Positions 43,827-53,416 are shown, counted from the stretch's first letter. The stretch: 64,000 nt of DNA from Paenibacillus dendritiformis (GCF_945605565.1 NZ_OX216966.1:1477001-1541000), one strand, 5' to 3'. Notes: generated from the sequence alone by a model not told the origin. Translations and numbers: made by a program.

Positions 43827-44879
43827 ATGAAAAAACTCGCAACGACTCTCGCTATGATACTTGCCCTGGGCACGCTGCTCGCAGCCTGCTCCGGCGGCAA
43901 CAATGCCGAAGGAGGCAAGGACAAGCCGACGGAATTGGTTATCTCGACATGGGGATTTGCCGAAGATGCAATGAAGAAGAACCTGTATGAGCCGTTCGAG
44001 AAGCAATACAATGTCAAGATCGTCACCGAGATTGGCAACAACACCGACCGCCTCAACAAAATCCGCCAGGGCAGCTCGAAGGTCGACCTGATCTACTTGT
44101 CCGACTATTACGCGCTGCAGGGCATCGAGGAAGGACTGTTCGAGAAGATCGATCGCAAGAACATCCCGAATATCGACAACCTGTACGATATCGCCAAGGC
44201 CCCGCTTGGCCAAGACTACGGTCCGGCGCATACGGTCGCGCAGCTCGGCCTTGTCTACAACGCGGATGAGGTGAAGGAGCCGGTGGAATCCTGGGAGGAT
44301 CTGTGGAAGCCGGCCTTCCAGAACAAGCTCGCGCTGCCGAATATTACGATTACGACCGGCCCGATGCTGATCGACATGGCGGCCAAGCATGGGGGCAGCA
44401 TGGATATGGCCACCGACGCGGCCTTCAAGGCGCTGCAAGAGATCAATCCGGGCGTCGTCAAATATTACTCCAAGTCCGCCGATCTCGTGAACATGTTCGC
44501 ACAGGGCGAGGTCGTCATCGCGCCGATGCAGGACACGTTCTATGGCAGTGTGTCTGAGGCGGTGCCGTCGGCCCAGTTCGTTACGCCGAAGGAAGGCGCG
44601 TATGCGCTGCTGAACACGGTCAACGTCGTCAAAGGATCGAAGAACAAGGAATTGGCTGAGAAATTCATCAACTGGCATCTGAGCCAGGAGGTGCAGCAAG
44701 CCAATGCGCTCGATCGGGTCGATTCCCCGACCAACAAGCTCGTCACCTTGACGGAAGAGCAAGCCACAGGCATGACCTACGGTGCAGACGTCGTCGAGAA
44801 CCTGAAGACATTGGATTTGCGCAAGGTGAATCAAGAGATGGCAGACTGGATCGACCGCTGGAACCGGGAGATCGAGTAG
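43827..44879 (+). CDS. Pot-type ABC transporter substrate-binding lipoprotein
   Basis: 350 aa, PotD-like (family 1/polyamine-type) periplasmic-binding protein. Lipobox LLAACSG with lipid Cys21. Mature region begins ELVISTWGFAEDAMKKNLYE. ATG 43827 follows GGAGGAACTC. It starts a potDBCA-like run ending in adenine deaminase. The fold suits polyamines, but the neighbours (pbuG, ade) point to a purine-related or other nitrogenous ligand; neither can be proven here. A short hairpin with U-tract at 44902-44932 lies between this gene and the permeases and could lower their expression. Confidence 0.85.
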   Translation: MKKLATTLAMILALGTLLAACSGGNNAEGGKDKPTELVISTWGFAEDAMKKNLYEPFEKQYNVKIVTEIGNNTDRLNKIRQGSSKVDLIYLSDYYALQGIEEGLFEKIDRKNIPNIDNLYDIAKAPLGQDYGPAHTVAQLGLVYNADEVKEPVESWEDLWKPAFQNKLALPNITITTGPMLIDMAAKHGGSMDMATDAAFKALQEINPGVVKYYSKSADLVNMFAQGEVVIAPMQDTFYGSVSEAVPSAQFVTPKEGAYALLNTVNVVKGSKNKELAEKFINWHLSQEVQQANALDRVDSPTNKLVTLTEEQATGMTYGADVVENLKTLDLRKVNQEMADWIDRWNREIE

Positions 44880-44901
44880 GCCGGGATGTATAGAAGGTAG
44901 G

Positions 44902-44932
44902 GAGGGCTGCTGGAATACGCACCCTCTTTTTT
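44902..44932 (+). terminator. Attenuator-like hairpin between binding protein and permeases
   Basis: GAGGGCTGC and GCACCCTC-type arms around TGGAATAC, then TTTTTT. Five to seven base pairs, so termination would be partial. This is common after binding-protein genes and keeps their message in excess. Confidence 0.5.
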
Positions 44933-44980
44933 ATTCCACCCTAGCGGATTACAAGCCAAGACAACAGGAGAACACAACCT

Positions 44981-45802
44981 ATGAAAAAACGATTTTTGTG
45001 GCTGCTGCTGCTGCCGGGACTTCTGTTCCTTACCGTTTTTATGATTATTCCGATCTTTTTGACGATCGGGTCCACCTTTTTTAATGAAGGGCAGTTCACG
45101 ATTCAAGGCTATGTCAAGCTGCTCGGTGATCCGTATATTTTAAAAATTTTGCTGACGACCCTGGAAGTCAGCCTTGTGACGACCGCCGTCTGCATCCTTA
45201 TCGGCTTCCCGACGGCCTATTACATTTCCAAAAAGAAGGCCCGGGTCAAAGGCATCCTGCTGGCCCTGGCGCTGTTCCCGATGCTGACGAGCGCGATTGT
45301 CCGTTCGTTCAGCTGGATGGTCATTCTCGGCAAAAACGGGATTGTCAACAACCTGCTTACCGGCATCGGCCTTGTTGACGAGCCCTTGAAAATATTGTAC
45401 ACCCCGACGGCCATGATGATTGGCCTGATCCATCTGTTCCTGCCGCTCATGATCATCTCGCTCGTCGGGGTGATGGAGAACATCGACGGCGATCTGCTTC
45501 GCGCCTCCGAGAGTCTGGGCGCCTCGCGCCTCAAAGGCTTCATGAGCATCATCGTGCCGCTGTGCGTGCCCGGGCTCATCGTCGGCAGCATCCTCGTCTT
45601 CGTCGGCAGCCTGACGGCCTATACGACGCCGCAGCTGCTCGGCGGGAAGCAGCGCGTCATCGCCACGTTCCTCTATCAGAACGCGATGACGCTCAATGAT
45701 TGGACGATGGCATCCATTATCGCCACAGTGATGATTGTCGTCACGTTCATCATCATCGGATTGATGAACCAGCTGGCGCGCAAATTGAATCCGAAGGGGT
45801 AA
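44981..45802 (+). CDS. Pot-type ABC transporter permease, PotB-like
   Basis: 273 aa with six predicted helices. The EAA-type loop is RASESLGASRLKGFMSIIVPLC near residues 170-191. ATG 44981 has ACAGGAGA upstream. With the next permease (5 bp apart) it builds the channel of the importer at 43.8-47.8 kb. Confidence 0.87.
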   Translation: MKKRFLWLLLLPGLLFLTVFMIIPIFLTIGSTFFNEGQFTIQGYVKLLGDPYILKILLTTLEVSLVTTAVCILIGFPTAYYISKKKARVKGILLALALFPMLTSAIVRSFSWMVILGKNGIVNNLLTGIGLVDEPLKILYTPTAMMIGLIHLFLPLMIISLVGVMENIDGDLLRASESLGASRLKGFMSIIVPLCVPGLIVGSILVFVGSLTAYTTPQLLGGKQRVIATFLYQNAMTLNDWTMASIIATVMIVVTFIIIGLMNQLARKLNPKG

Positions 45803-45807
45803 CGAAC

Positions 45808-46599
45808 ATGAAGGACACACATCGCGGACTCGCCCTGTTTACGGCTCTCGTCTTTCTCTTTTTGCTTGGGCCGCTGCTTATCATTATGGCTACGTCATTC
45901 GGAGACAGCTCCGTGCTCAAATTTCCGCCGGAAGGCTTCTCCTTCCGCTGGTACAGCAATATTTTCGACGTCGAGATGTTCATGACGACGTTCAAGGTGA
46001 CGATTGTCGTCGCGCTGGCGGGGAACCTGATCGCGCTTCTTATCGGCGTTCCCGCCGCTTATGCCCTCAGCCGCTTCCATTTCCGGGGCAAAGGGCTGCT
46101 CAATTCGATTTTCATCTCGCCCATCCTGATACCGGGCGTCGTGCTCGGCTTCACGATGCTGAAATATTTGGTCGTTCAGTTCCAATTGCCGATCTACACC
46201 AGCCTGTTAATCGGGCATATCGTTCTGATGCTGCCGTTCATCATTCGCGTCATCGCATCGAGCTTGTCGAACTTCGACTATGCGGTCGAGGAAGCGTCCA
46301 TGAGTCTGGGCGCCAGCCGCCTGAAGACCTTCTTCACGGTCGTGCTGCCGAATATCCGATCGGGACTGATTGCGGGCGTGCTGCTCGCGTTCCTCGAATC
46401 GTTCAACAACGTCGACATCTCGGTGTTCATGACCGGACCGGGGGTCAGCACGCTGCCGATTCAGATGCTGACCTATGTCGAGAACTATTTCGACCCGACC
46501 ATTGCAGCTATCTCGGTGCTGCTGATGGTCGTGACGGCCCTGCTGATGTTCTTGATCGAGCGCCTGATGGGACTCTCCTACTTCACGAAAAATAACTAG
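45808..46599 (+). CDS. Pot-type ABC transporter permease, PotC-like
   Basis: 263 aa, six predicted helices, EAA loop EEASMSLGASRLKTFFTVVLPNI near residue 160. ATG 45808 is 5 bp after the PotB-like stop and follows AAGGGGT; an in-frame ATG at 45700 lies inside the previous gene and is rejected. Translationally coupled to the first permease. Confidence 0.87.
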   Translation: MKDTHRGLALFTALVFLFLLGPLLIIMATSFGDSSVLKFPPEGFSFRWYSNIFDVEMFMTTFKVTIVVALAGNLIALLIGVPAAYALSRFHFRGKGLLNSIFISPILIPGVVLGFTMLKYLVVQFQLPIYTSLLIGHIVLMLPFIIRVIASSLSNFDYAVEEASMSLGASRLKTFFTVVLPNIRSGLIAGVLLAFLESFNNVDISVFMTGPGVSTLPIQMLTYVENYFDPTIAAISVLLMVVTALLMFLIERLMGLSYFTKNN

Positions 46600-46621
46600 C
46601 ATAAACGGAGGCCTGACGACC

Positions 46622-47785
46622 ATGGAATACCTATCGTTGCAAAATATATCAGTAGCTTATGAAAAAAATACGATCTTGAAAGATTTCTCGCTAAATATTC
46701 AGGAAGGGGAGCTTATCTCCCTGCTTGGCCCTTCGGGCTGCGGCAAGACGACGACGCTCCGCCTTATCGCGGGCTTCCTGGAGGCGAAGGACGGCAAGTT
46801 CATGTTCAAGGGCAAGGATTACACGAAGATGCCGGTGAACAAGCGGAACTTCGGCTTCGTCTTCCAGAGCTATGCGCTGTTCCCGCATATGACCGTGTTC
46901 GACAATGTCGCTTACGGCCTGCGCCTGCGGAAGGTCGACAAGGCGGAGATCGGGAAGCGCGTGCTCGCCATGCTGGAGATCGTCAATCTGAATGGCTTCG
47001 AGAAGCGCTTCCCGGGCGAGCTGTCCGGCGGCCAGCGCCAGCGCGTCGCGATTGCCCGCGCCCTCGTCATCGAGCCGGATCTGCTGCTGTTCGATGAGCC
47101 GCTCAGCAACCTGGACGCCAATCTGCGTGTCAACATGCGCGTCGAGATCCGCCGTATTCAGAAGCAGCTTGGCATTACGACCGTCTATGTATCGCATGAT
47201 CAGGAGGAATGCTTCTCGATCTCGGACAAGGTAGCGATTATGAATAAAGGCATCATCGAGCAATTGGACGCGCCGGCAAACATCTACAAATACCCGGCCA
47301 CCGAATTCGTTGCCCGCTTCATCGGGTTCAACAACTTCATCGAATTCGGAAGCATGAAGCAGGACGGCAACGTCATCACCCTCGAAGGGAAAGGGGATGT
47401 GCGGCTGAAGGTGATTCACCGCTCCGGACATCCGATTACCGATGCGATGAAAGGCGCCATCCGGCCGGATGATCTGATCGTACTGGCCGAGGGCGAGCTG
47501 AACGGCTTCGCTGACAGCAGAACTGGCGGACTGAATGGCACTGGCGACAAGGAAGCCGGAGTTATAGGGGGACTGACCTCCGAGGAGCTGGCCGCAGGCT
47601 GGAACACGATTCCGGGCCGTATCAAAATCAGCACCTTCCTGGGTCGAAGCTATCAATATGTCGTGGAGACGGCTTTGGGCGACTTCACCGTCAACCGGGA
47701 AATGGAACAGCCATTCGAACGCGGCACGGCGGTCAAGCTGGTGATGCCAAAAGAAAAGGTGGTTCTGGTTCGCGCCGAAGCGTAA
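46622..47785 (+). CDS. Pot-type ABC transporter ATPase, PotA-like
   Basis: 387 aa. Nucleotide-binding domain with Walker A GPSGCGKT (36-43), Q-loop FQSYALFPHMT, signature LSGGQRQRVAIARAL near residue 137, Walker B LLLFDEP and a switch His in VYVSHDQEE. The C-terminal part (about 245-387) is a TOBE-type regulatory domain. ATG 46622 follows GGAGG. Unlike the three sugar importers in the window, this importer carries its own ATPase. The combined uptake substrate is a polyamine or a nucleobase-related compound. Confidence 0.9.
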   Translation: MEYLSLQNISVAYEKNTILKDFSLNIQEGELISLLGPSGCGKTTTLRLIAGFLEAKDGKFMFKGKDYTKMPVNKRNFGFVFQSYALFPHMTVFDNVAYGLRLRKVDKAEIGKRVLAMLEIVNLNGFEKRFPGELSGGQRQRVAIARALVIEPDLLLFDEPLSNLDANLRVNMRVEIRRIQKQLGITTVYVSHDQEECFSISDKVAIMNKGIIEQLDAPANIYKYPATEFVARFIGFNNFIEFGSMKQDGNVITLEGKGDVRLKVIHRSGHPITDAMKGAIRPDDLIVLAEGELNGFADSRTGGLNGTGDKEAGVIGGLTSEELAAGWNTIPGRIKISTFLGRSYQYVVETALGDFTVNREMEQPFERGTAVKLVMPKEKVVLVRAEA

Positions 47786-47873
47786 GTGCGCGACAGAACA
47801 TATGCGAACATCGCATTTGGACCTAAGCCTTGGCGAGTGATGACAGAACGAGGACAACAAGGAGAGTGCAGCC

Positions 47874-49589
47874 ATGAAGATCGATTTGCTGATAAAAGAA
47901 GTGCAAGTGTTCAACGTATATTTGAAGCGGTTCGTGCCGGGCAATGTCGCGGTGCTCGACGGGCGCTGTCTGTATGTTGGCCAGCGCGGAGAAGAGACAT
48001 TCGAGGCGGCGCAGACGGTGGAAGGCCGCGGCCGTTATCTGATTCCGGGCCTGGTCGATATCCATCTGCATATCGAGAGCACGATGGTGACGCCGCATAC
48101 GTTCTCCCACGGCATTATTCGCAACGGCGTGACGACCATCGTATCCGAGCCGCATGAGATGGCCAATGTGTTCGGCCTGGAGGGCGTGCAGGAAATGATC
48201 CGGGCCAGTGAAGGCTGCGCCGCCGATATTTTGTACGCCATTCCGAGCTCGGTCCCGTCCACGCCGCTGGAGACGGCAGGCGGCGAGATCGATATCAAGC
48301 ATATCGATGCGCTGCTGCAGGAAGAGAGCGTCGTCTGCCTCGGGGAAATCATGAACTCGGTCGACGTGCTGCGTGATCCGGACTGCAAGACGAACCGCAT
48401 CCTCAATCATGTCCGCTCGCACTATCCGAAGCTGGTCATCGAGGGGCATACGCCGAAGAAGCTGGTCGATCTGGAACTGGCCCGCTTCATGTTCGCGGGC
48501 GTCGATTCCGACCATACGGAACAGGCGCCGGCCAGCATGCGCGACCGGTTGGCGAACGGCATGTTCCTGGAGATTCAGGAGAAATCGATGACGCCGGATA
48601 TCATGAAGATGTTGATCGAGGAAGACGTGGCGGAACTGTTCTGCTTCGTCACGGACGACGTCATGGCCGATTCCTTCGTTCAGGACGGCCACCTGAACCA
48701 TATCGTGCGCAAGGCGATCGCGATGGGGATGACGCCGGAGCGGGCAATCTACGCAGCGACCTACACGCCGGCCCGGCGCATGCAGCTGCATGACCGCGGC
48801 GCTATCGCTCCGAACAAGGCGGCGGACTTCGTCCTGCTCAGCGACCTGGAGCAGTTCACGATCGACGCCGTATATAAGAACGGGCGGCTGGCATATGAAG
48901 CCGGAGCGCCTTACGAGCAAGCGGAAGCCGTTCGTCGCTTCCCGGCCCATTTCTACCGCAGCGTGCAGCTTGCCGAGATGACCGCGGCCGACTTCGAGGT
49001 CCGGATCGAGGCCGAGGACGGAACCCATCCATGCCGCGTGATGGAAGTCGTGAACGGCACGACGAATACGAACGAACTGCACAAGCCCGTCGAGGTGAAG
49101 GACGGCCGTCTCCATTGGGAGGCTGGACCGTACGGGCTCATCGCGACATTCGAACGCTATGGCAAAAACGGCAACCGCGCGTACGGCCTGATTACCGGTA
49201 ATACGATCAAGCGCGGCGCCATCGCGACGACATATTCGCATGACAACCACAACCTGCTCGTCGTCGGCCACTCCGCCGAGGATATGGCGCTGGCCGCCAA
49301 CACGGTCATTGCCGATCAAGGCGGCTTCTGCGTCGTGGACGGCGGCAAGGTTATCGCCCATGTGCCCCTTCCGGTCGGCGGCATTCTGTCGGAGCAGCCG
49401 CTCGACGAATTCGGGCCGGCGGTGAAGCGGCTGCGCGAAGCGATGGAGTCCCTCGGCTACGAGCACTATAACCCGATTATGTCTCTCAGCACGCATTCAC
49501 TTCCGGTCAGCCCTTCGCTCAAAATTACCGATCTCGGACTGATCGACGTCGAAGCGGGCGCCGTCGTTCCGCTGCTGGTCGAGAAATAG
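47874..49589 (+). CDS. ade: Adenine deaminase
   Basis: 571 aa amidohydrolase; deaminates adenine to hypoxanthine in the cytoplasm. Metal ligands include His64 and His66 in VDIHLHIESTMVTPHTF. VVSEPHEMANVFG and GHTPKKL with EDVAELFCFVTDDV are typical of the AdeC family. The C-terminal domain holds SHDNHNLLVVG. ATG 47874 follows AAGGAGAGTG. Placed directly after the Pot-type importer and near the guanine-regulated purine permease, so it completes a purine salvage group. A strong terminator follows. Confidence 0.93.
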   Translation: MKIDLLIKEVQVFNVYLKRFVPGNVAVLDGRCLYVGQRGEETFEAAQTVEGRGRYLIPGLVDIHLHIESTMVTPHTFSHGIIRNGVTTIVSEPHEMANVFGLEGVQEMIRASEGCAADILYAIPSSVPSTPLETAGGEIDIKHIDALLQEESVVCLGEIMNSVDVLRDPDCKTNRILNHVRSHYPKLVIEGHTPKKLVDLELARFMFAGVDSDHTEQAPASMRDRLANGMFLEIQEKSMTPDIMKMLIEEDVAELFCFVTDDVMADSFVQDGHLNHIVRKAIAMGMTPERAIYAATYTPARRMQLHDRGAIAPNKAADFVLLSDLEQFTIDAVYKNGRLAYEAGAPYEQAEAVRRFPAHFYRSVQLAEMTAADFEVRIEAEDGTHPCRVMEVVNGTTNTNELHKPVEVKDGRLHWEAGPYGLIATFERYGKNGNRAYGLITGNTIKRGAIATTYSHDNHNLLVVGHSAEDMALAANTVIADQGGFCVVDGGKVIAHVPLPVGGILSEQPLDEFGPAVKRLREAMESLGYEHYNPIMSLSTHSLPVSPSLKITDLGLIDVEAGAVVPLLVEK

Positions 49590-49649
49590 GCCGACGGCCC
49601 CCTATGCGGGCCCGTTTTACTCAGACTGCTGGATAGGAAGGAAGCACAC

Positions 49650-49683
49650 GCCGGCTGACATTTTATGTCGGCCGGCATTTTTG
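49650..49683 (+). terminator. Intrinsic terminator of the ade transcript
   Basis: GCCGGCTGACA and TGTCGGCCGGC pair around TTTTA with one mismatch, followed by ATTTTTG. Confidence 0.85.
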
Positions 49684-49689
49684 TTCGGG

Positions 49690-50384
49690 TTGGCGCTTTG
49701 AGCAAGCTGACGCTTTAAGTCGTTTGATGGTGTACGTCGAGTGGTGTTTCTTGCCGCCAGCGCTATATGTTGTATTGCTTTGTCCAAGTAACGCTATTAC
49801 CTTGTGATGATTCCGCCCTCCTTCAAAGTCCCACTACCTGTTCCAGCCTTATGGCCAGAATCCCACTCGCTCAGGGTACCTTCGTATCCGTTCACAATGC
49901 TTCTCTCGACTTCTTATGCTGATTATCCCAGCCACTCAGGCAGCTCAGAAGATCATCCCGGGATATCTCCTACCGTTCAGTGATCCGTACGACCTTGCAA
50001 ATGAATGACTCAAATGTCCAGTCCAGGTACTCCCTACGACCCTACGATGAATCACAGAACATCCAAAGTCTTCCAATGACTTTGCGATGAATCCCCCAAC
50101 GATTAAGGAACTCCTTGCGTCCTTATGATGAATCCCCCAACGATTAAGGAACTCCTTGCGTCCTTATGATGAATCCCCCAACGATTAAGGAACTCCTTGC
50201 GTCCTTATGATGAATCCCCCAACGATTAAGGAACTCCTTGCGTCCTTACGATGAATCCCCCAACGATTAAGGAACTCCTTACGTCCTTACGATGAATCCC
50301 CCAACGGTTCAGGTACTCCCTACGGCCTTATGATGAATATCCCAACCCCTCAGGGACTTTTAGACTCAAGACAAGACATTTCAT
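49690..50384. repeat. 41-bp tandem repeat array and degenerate flank
   Basis: Six consecutive 41-bp units occupy 50086-50331, starting GATGAATCCCCCAACGATTA and ending in CGTCCTTAT or CGTCCTTAC. Copies 1-4 are nearly identical, while copies 5 and 6 drift. Degenerate relatives occur before (49857-50085) and after (50332-50360), with a recurring ATGA...CCCA...CTCAGG...ACTCC pattern. No unique spacers lie between units, so it is not a CRISPR array. No gene is visible in this stretch. Confidence 0.85.
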
Positions 50385-50546
50385 TTGTTCAGCGGGCAAA
50401 GGCTGCAAATCTTCTGTTTCCTGGTGACATTACCCCAAAAAGATAAGTCTTATTCCATTAATACACTTGACATGGAAACATATGTTTGGTATCTTAAATA
50501 TGAGAACATACGTTTGTCATTGTTCGATATCAAGGGGGTTGCTGGG

Positions 50547-51464
50547 ATGAAAGGCTGGTTGGGCGTCGGCACTTTGGAGGATGTGGTAAATCGTTTTCCG
50601 ACGGAAGCATCTTGTGTTCCTGTCCTGTTCTCGTTCAAATGGCCTCATGGCTTCCGCTGCCCGAACTGCCGGCATCACCATGCCTACGTTATCCGAACAA
50701 GGCGGCTTCCTCTGTATGAATGCGGCTCTTGCCGCCATCAGACTTCCTTGACTGCAGGGACGATCTTCGAGGGCAGCCGAACCTCTTTGCGGAAGTGGAT
50801 TGTCGCAATTTGGCTCGTCTCTAATCCAAAGGAAGGCATTAGTGCGGTCAGACTACGCTCGATTATTAATGTCACTTACAAGACCGCATGGTCGATGCTG
50901 CATAAAATTCGTACCGCGATTAGCTGTGCTGATGAAGAGGAGCGGCTTGAAGATTATGTGCATGGCTTTATTGCCTTCAATGGCCCTAAACTATATCCCA
51001 GTGTCGATCTTGCGCCGCGGGAGCAACCGATAATTGTGGCGGCTTCACTGGCTCCGAATGGGGAGGAACGGCACTATAAAATGAAGCAGGTGAACCGGCA
51101 GTACATGTCCGGGAAGCTGCTGCTTCCTTGCGGCTGCGATCGTTTTATCGAAGACCATATCTCTGCGCCGGAGTCGAATGTTTCTATTATCCGCCAGCGC
51201 TTTCGGGTCAAGCATAACAGTCCATTGTATGCTGTATTTCGGCGAGCACAGCGTTGGTTATGCGATACGTTCCGCGGGATAAGTGGGAAGTATCTGCAGT
51301 ATTATTTGGATGAATTTTGCTACCGGGAAAATAGCAGGGCCCGCGAAACGGCAGGATGGGAACCCTTGGCCTCGATATGCTGTGCAGACAACGGGGCAAG
51401 ACGGCGGTACTTATGGCGGGCATCTACCTCACGGAGCTGTGACCGCTTCCTTGCGGCGGCCTGA
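50547..51464 (+). pseudogene. IS1595-family-like transposase, catalytic core degraded
   Basis: 305-aa frame from ATG 50547 (AAGGGGG upstream). The N-terminal zinc ribbon (CPNC...CGSC, residues about 36-57) and the following helix region (LTAGTIFEGSRTSLRKWIVA, then IWLVSNPKEGISAVRLRSII) match IS1595 transposases. Where the family has DETYIGG, this reads GFIAFNGPKL, so the first catalytic Asp of the DDE triad is missing. The end still resembles the family (FRGISGKYLQYYLDEFCYREN), after which the frame differs from what is expected. No terminal inverted repeats or target duplication were found. It is either a domesticated protein or a dead relic. Confidence 0.65.
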
Positions 51465-52246
51465 ATAAATATGGGGGAGTGCAGCGGTCCATATAGGTAC
51501 TCCAGTGGCTACCGGGTATGTACAGGTTATTTCGTACGACCGATTTATTATTTTAATTTTTCTGATTTTTACCTGGAATGCGGGATGGCAATTCTTGTAG
51601 AGCATATCGACTTGCCGTTCCTGAGCTACGGGGATATCGGCTATAAGAGGTCGAAGGGGATGGGAATGCAGAGGTAACGGCAAGGTAATGGAAAGTAACT
51701 GCAACGTAATGGCGCAATAGAAGTAAGGCAATCACAAAGTTAAAGCAAAATAATAGCACAGAGGCAGCAAAGTAATAACAAAGTAGTAGCAAAGTAGTAG
51801 CAAAGTAGTAGCAAAGTAGTAGCGAAGTAATAGCTAAGTAATAGCTTTCCTTGCTACTTACATTTATCCAGGGGGACGTCATTCTTTTCTCCTGGTGGAT
51901 CGGGCGATGCATCCTGAGTCTTTGGGATATTGGCCATAAGAGGCATACCCCCCCTATTCACAATGGATATGGAATACGGGGGATTGGAGAAGACAGGGAT
52001 ACCGAGAATCCGGAATGCGGAATACGGAATGCGGACGGAGGTAGGACACGGTGGTAGAACACGGGGCTGGGGAATTATAGGGCCAGGATACGGAGAAATA
52101 CGGGGAATTCACAAGAAAGACAAGATATACAGCAAATTCGGGTAGACCAAAAATACGAGAAATACGAGAATTACGAGATGTCCCGGGTTATACGGGGAAG
52201 CAGGATACGGGGAGAGCCGGACGGTGGCCCGGCCCTGCCTGTATTT
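51465..52246. repeat. Low-complexity repeat region between transposase relic and LacI gene
   Basis: Two arrays. At 51660-51845 a 12-bp theme (AAAGTAGTAGCA, degenerate upstream as AAGTAATAGC-like copies) has four to five clear tandem copies at 51780-51830. At 51950-52215 the DNA is purine-rich with repeated ATACGGGGA, GGAATACGGAATGCGGA and TACGAGAAATACGAGAATT themes. No gene was recognised, and both arrays contain stop codons in several frames. Confidence 0.75.
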
Positions 52247-53251
52247 TTATTGCTCCTGCACCGCGGTAGTGGAGTGGCCCTCCACGAGTTGGGGCTGGAA
52301 CATGATTTTTTGCTTCGGCATATCTGGGGTGTAGGATTGGCGCAGCAGCAGTTGAATCGTCTCCTTGGCCATCTCCGGAATCGGCTGCAGTATTGTCGTA
52401 AGGCGAGGGACGACGATTCGGGACAGAATCGTGTCGTCGAAGCCGATGATCGACAGGTCGTCCGGAATGCGCAGCCCGAGCTGCTGGGCTGATTGCATGG
52501 AACCGACGGCGAGCAGGTCGTTGCAGGTGAACAATGCCGTGGGACGGGTCTCCGTTCCGAGCACGCGGGTGGCGCCCGCCAAGCCGTCCTCTAACGATGA
52601 GTTCACTTTCACAATCCAATCCTCATTGACGGCAATACCGGCGTCGCTCATCGCCTGCTTCGCGCCGCGCACCCGGTACTCGCCGCTGGGGCTGTCCTCC
52701 GTGACGATGCCGATGCGCCGGTGCCCCAAGGCAATCAGGTGCTGGATCGCCACGTAGCCTCCTTTATAGTCATCCACGGTAATGGTATGCATGGATAAGG
52801 AAGGAATATCTTTGGAGAAGAGCACAACAGGGAAGCCCTCGGGAATGCTCTCCTGCAGCAGCGGCCAACGCGAAAATTCGCAGGCGACGATTAGGCCGTC
52901 GATCTGCTTGCGCTGCAGCAGGGAAATATAGTTAAGGCCTTTGTCGTCCTTGTTATCGGTGCTGCACATAACGATGCTGTAGCCTTCCGCCTGAGCCTGA
53001 TCCTCCAAATTGCGGGCGACCTCGGCGAAGAAGGGGTTGGCCAGATCGGAGATGAGCAGGCCGAAGGTAGACGTCTTTTTGCCCGTGAGCGCCGATGCGA
53101 CGACGCTCGGCTGGTACTGCAGCTCCTTCATAATATGGATGACTCTCTCCCGCGTCTTCCCGCTGATGTTGCCGGTCTGATTGACCACCTTGGACACCGT
53201 AGCGATGGAGACGCCGGCAGCTTTTGCGACATCATAAATGGTTGCTTTCAT
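52247..53251 (-). CDS. LacI-family regulator, probable controller of the inositol cluster
   Basis: 334 aa. N-terminal LacI helix-turn-helix (ATIYDVAKAAGVSIATVSKV) with hinge helix (YQPSVVASALTGKKT), then a periplasmic-binding-protein-like sensor (60-330) with the family end IPEMAKETIQLLLR. Minus-strand ATG 53251 is used; GAGAGG lies upstream and an in-frame TTG at 53257 is less likely. It follows iolB and iolG on the same strand, so it probably represses the iol genes through the AAGCGCTT sites at 55445 and 55656. In Bacillus subtilis the role is filled by a DeoR-type IolR, so this would be a different solution. The promoter lies within 31-bp repeats upstream. Confidence 0.82.
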   Translation of the reverse strand: MKATIYDVAKAAGVSIATVSKVVNQTGNISGKTRERVIHIMKELQYQPSVVASALTGKKTSTFGLLISDLANPFFAEVARNLEDQAQAEGYSIVMCSTDNKDDKGLNYISLLQRKQIDGLIVACEFSRWPLLQESIPEGFPVVLFSKDIPSLSMHTITVDDYKGGYVAIQHLIALGHRRIGIVTEDSPSGEYRVRGAKQAMSDAGIAVNEDWIVKVNSSLEDGLAGATRVLGTETRPTALFTCNDLLAVGSMQSAQQLGLRIPDDLSIIGFDDTILSRIVVPRLTTILQPIPEMAKETIQLLLRQSYTPDMPKQKIMFQPQLVEGHSTTAVQEQ

Positions 53252-53313
53252 AAACAAACCTCTCTAACTGGCTTACCACGTAAACCTATCATGCATGCTC
53301 CTAGCTATCTCAA

Positions 53314-53406
53314 TTATAGACAACAAATGGTGAATGGACTACATCTATAGACAACAAAAGGAGAATGGACTACATCTATAGACAACAAAAGGAGAATGGA
53401 CGACAT
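53314..53406. repeat. Three 31-bp direct repeats between the LacI gene and iolB
   Basis: Three tandem copies (units 53314-53344, 53345-53375 and 53376-53406). The shared sequence begins CTATAGACAACAAAAGGAGA and ends ATGGACTACAT; the first copy diverges. The unit contains an ATTATA/CTATAG element near the LacI start and the GGAGAATGGA arm of the iolB terminator. Confidence 0.75.
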
Positions 53407-53416
53407 CCATTCTCCT
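53391..53416 (-). terminator. Terminator of iolG-iolB
   Basis: On the minus strand GGAGAATGGA and TCCATTCTCC pair perfectly over 10 bp around TGTCG, then TTTTGTTGTC. It lies about 45 bp after the iolB stop. The LacI gene is therefore probably transcribed separately. Confidence 0.7.

Noticed and set aside
50046..50350. CRISPR array
   Set aside because: The 41-bp units abut one another with no unique spacers, and no cas genes are near. It is a plain tandem repeat.
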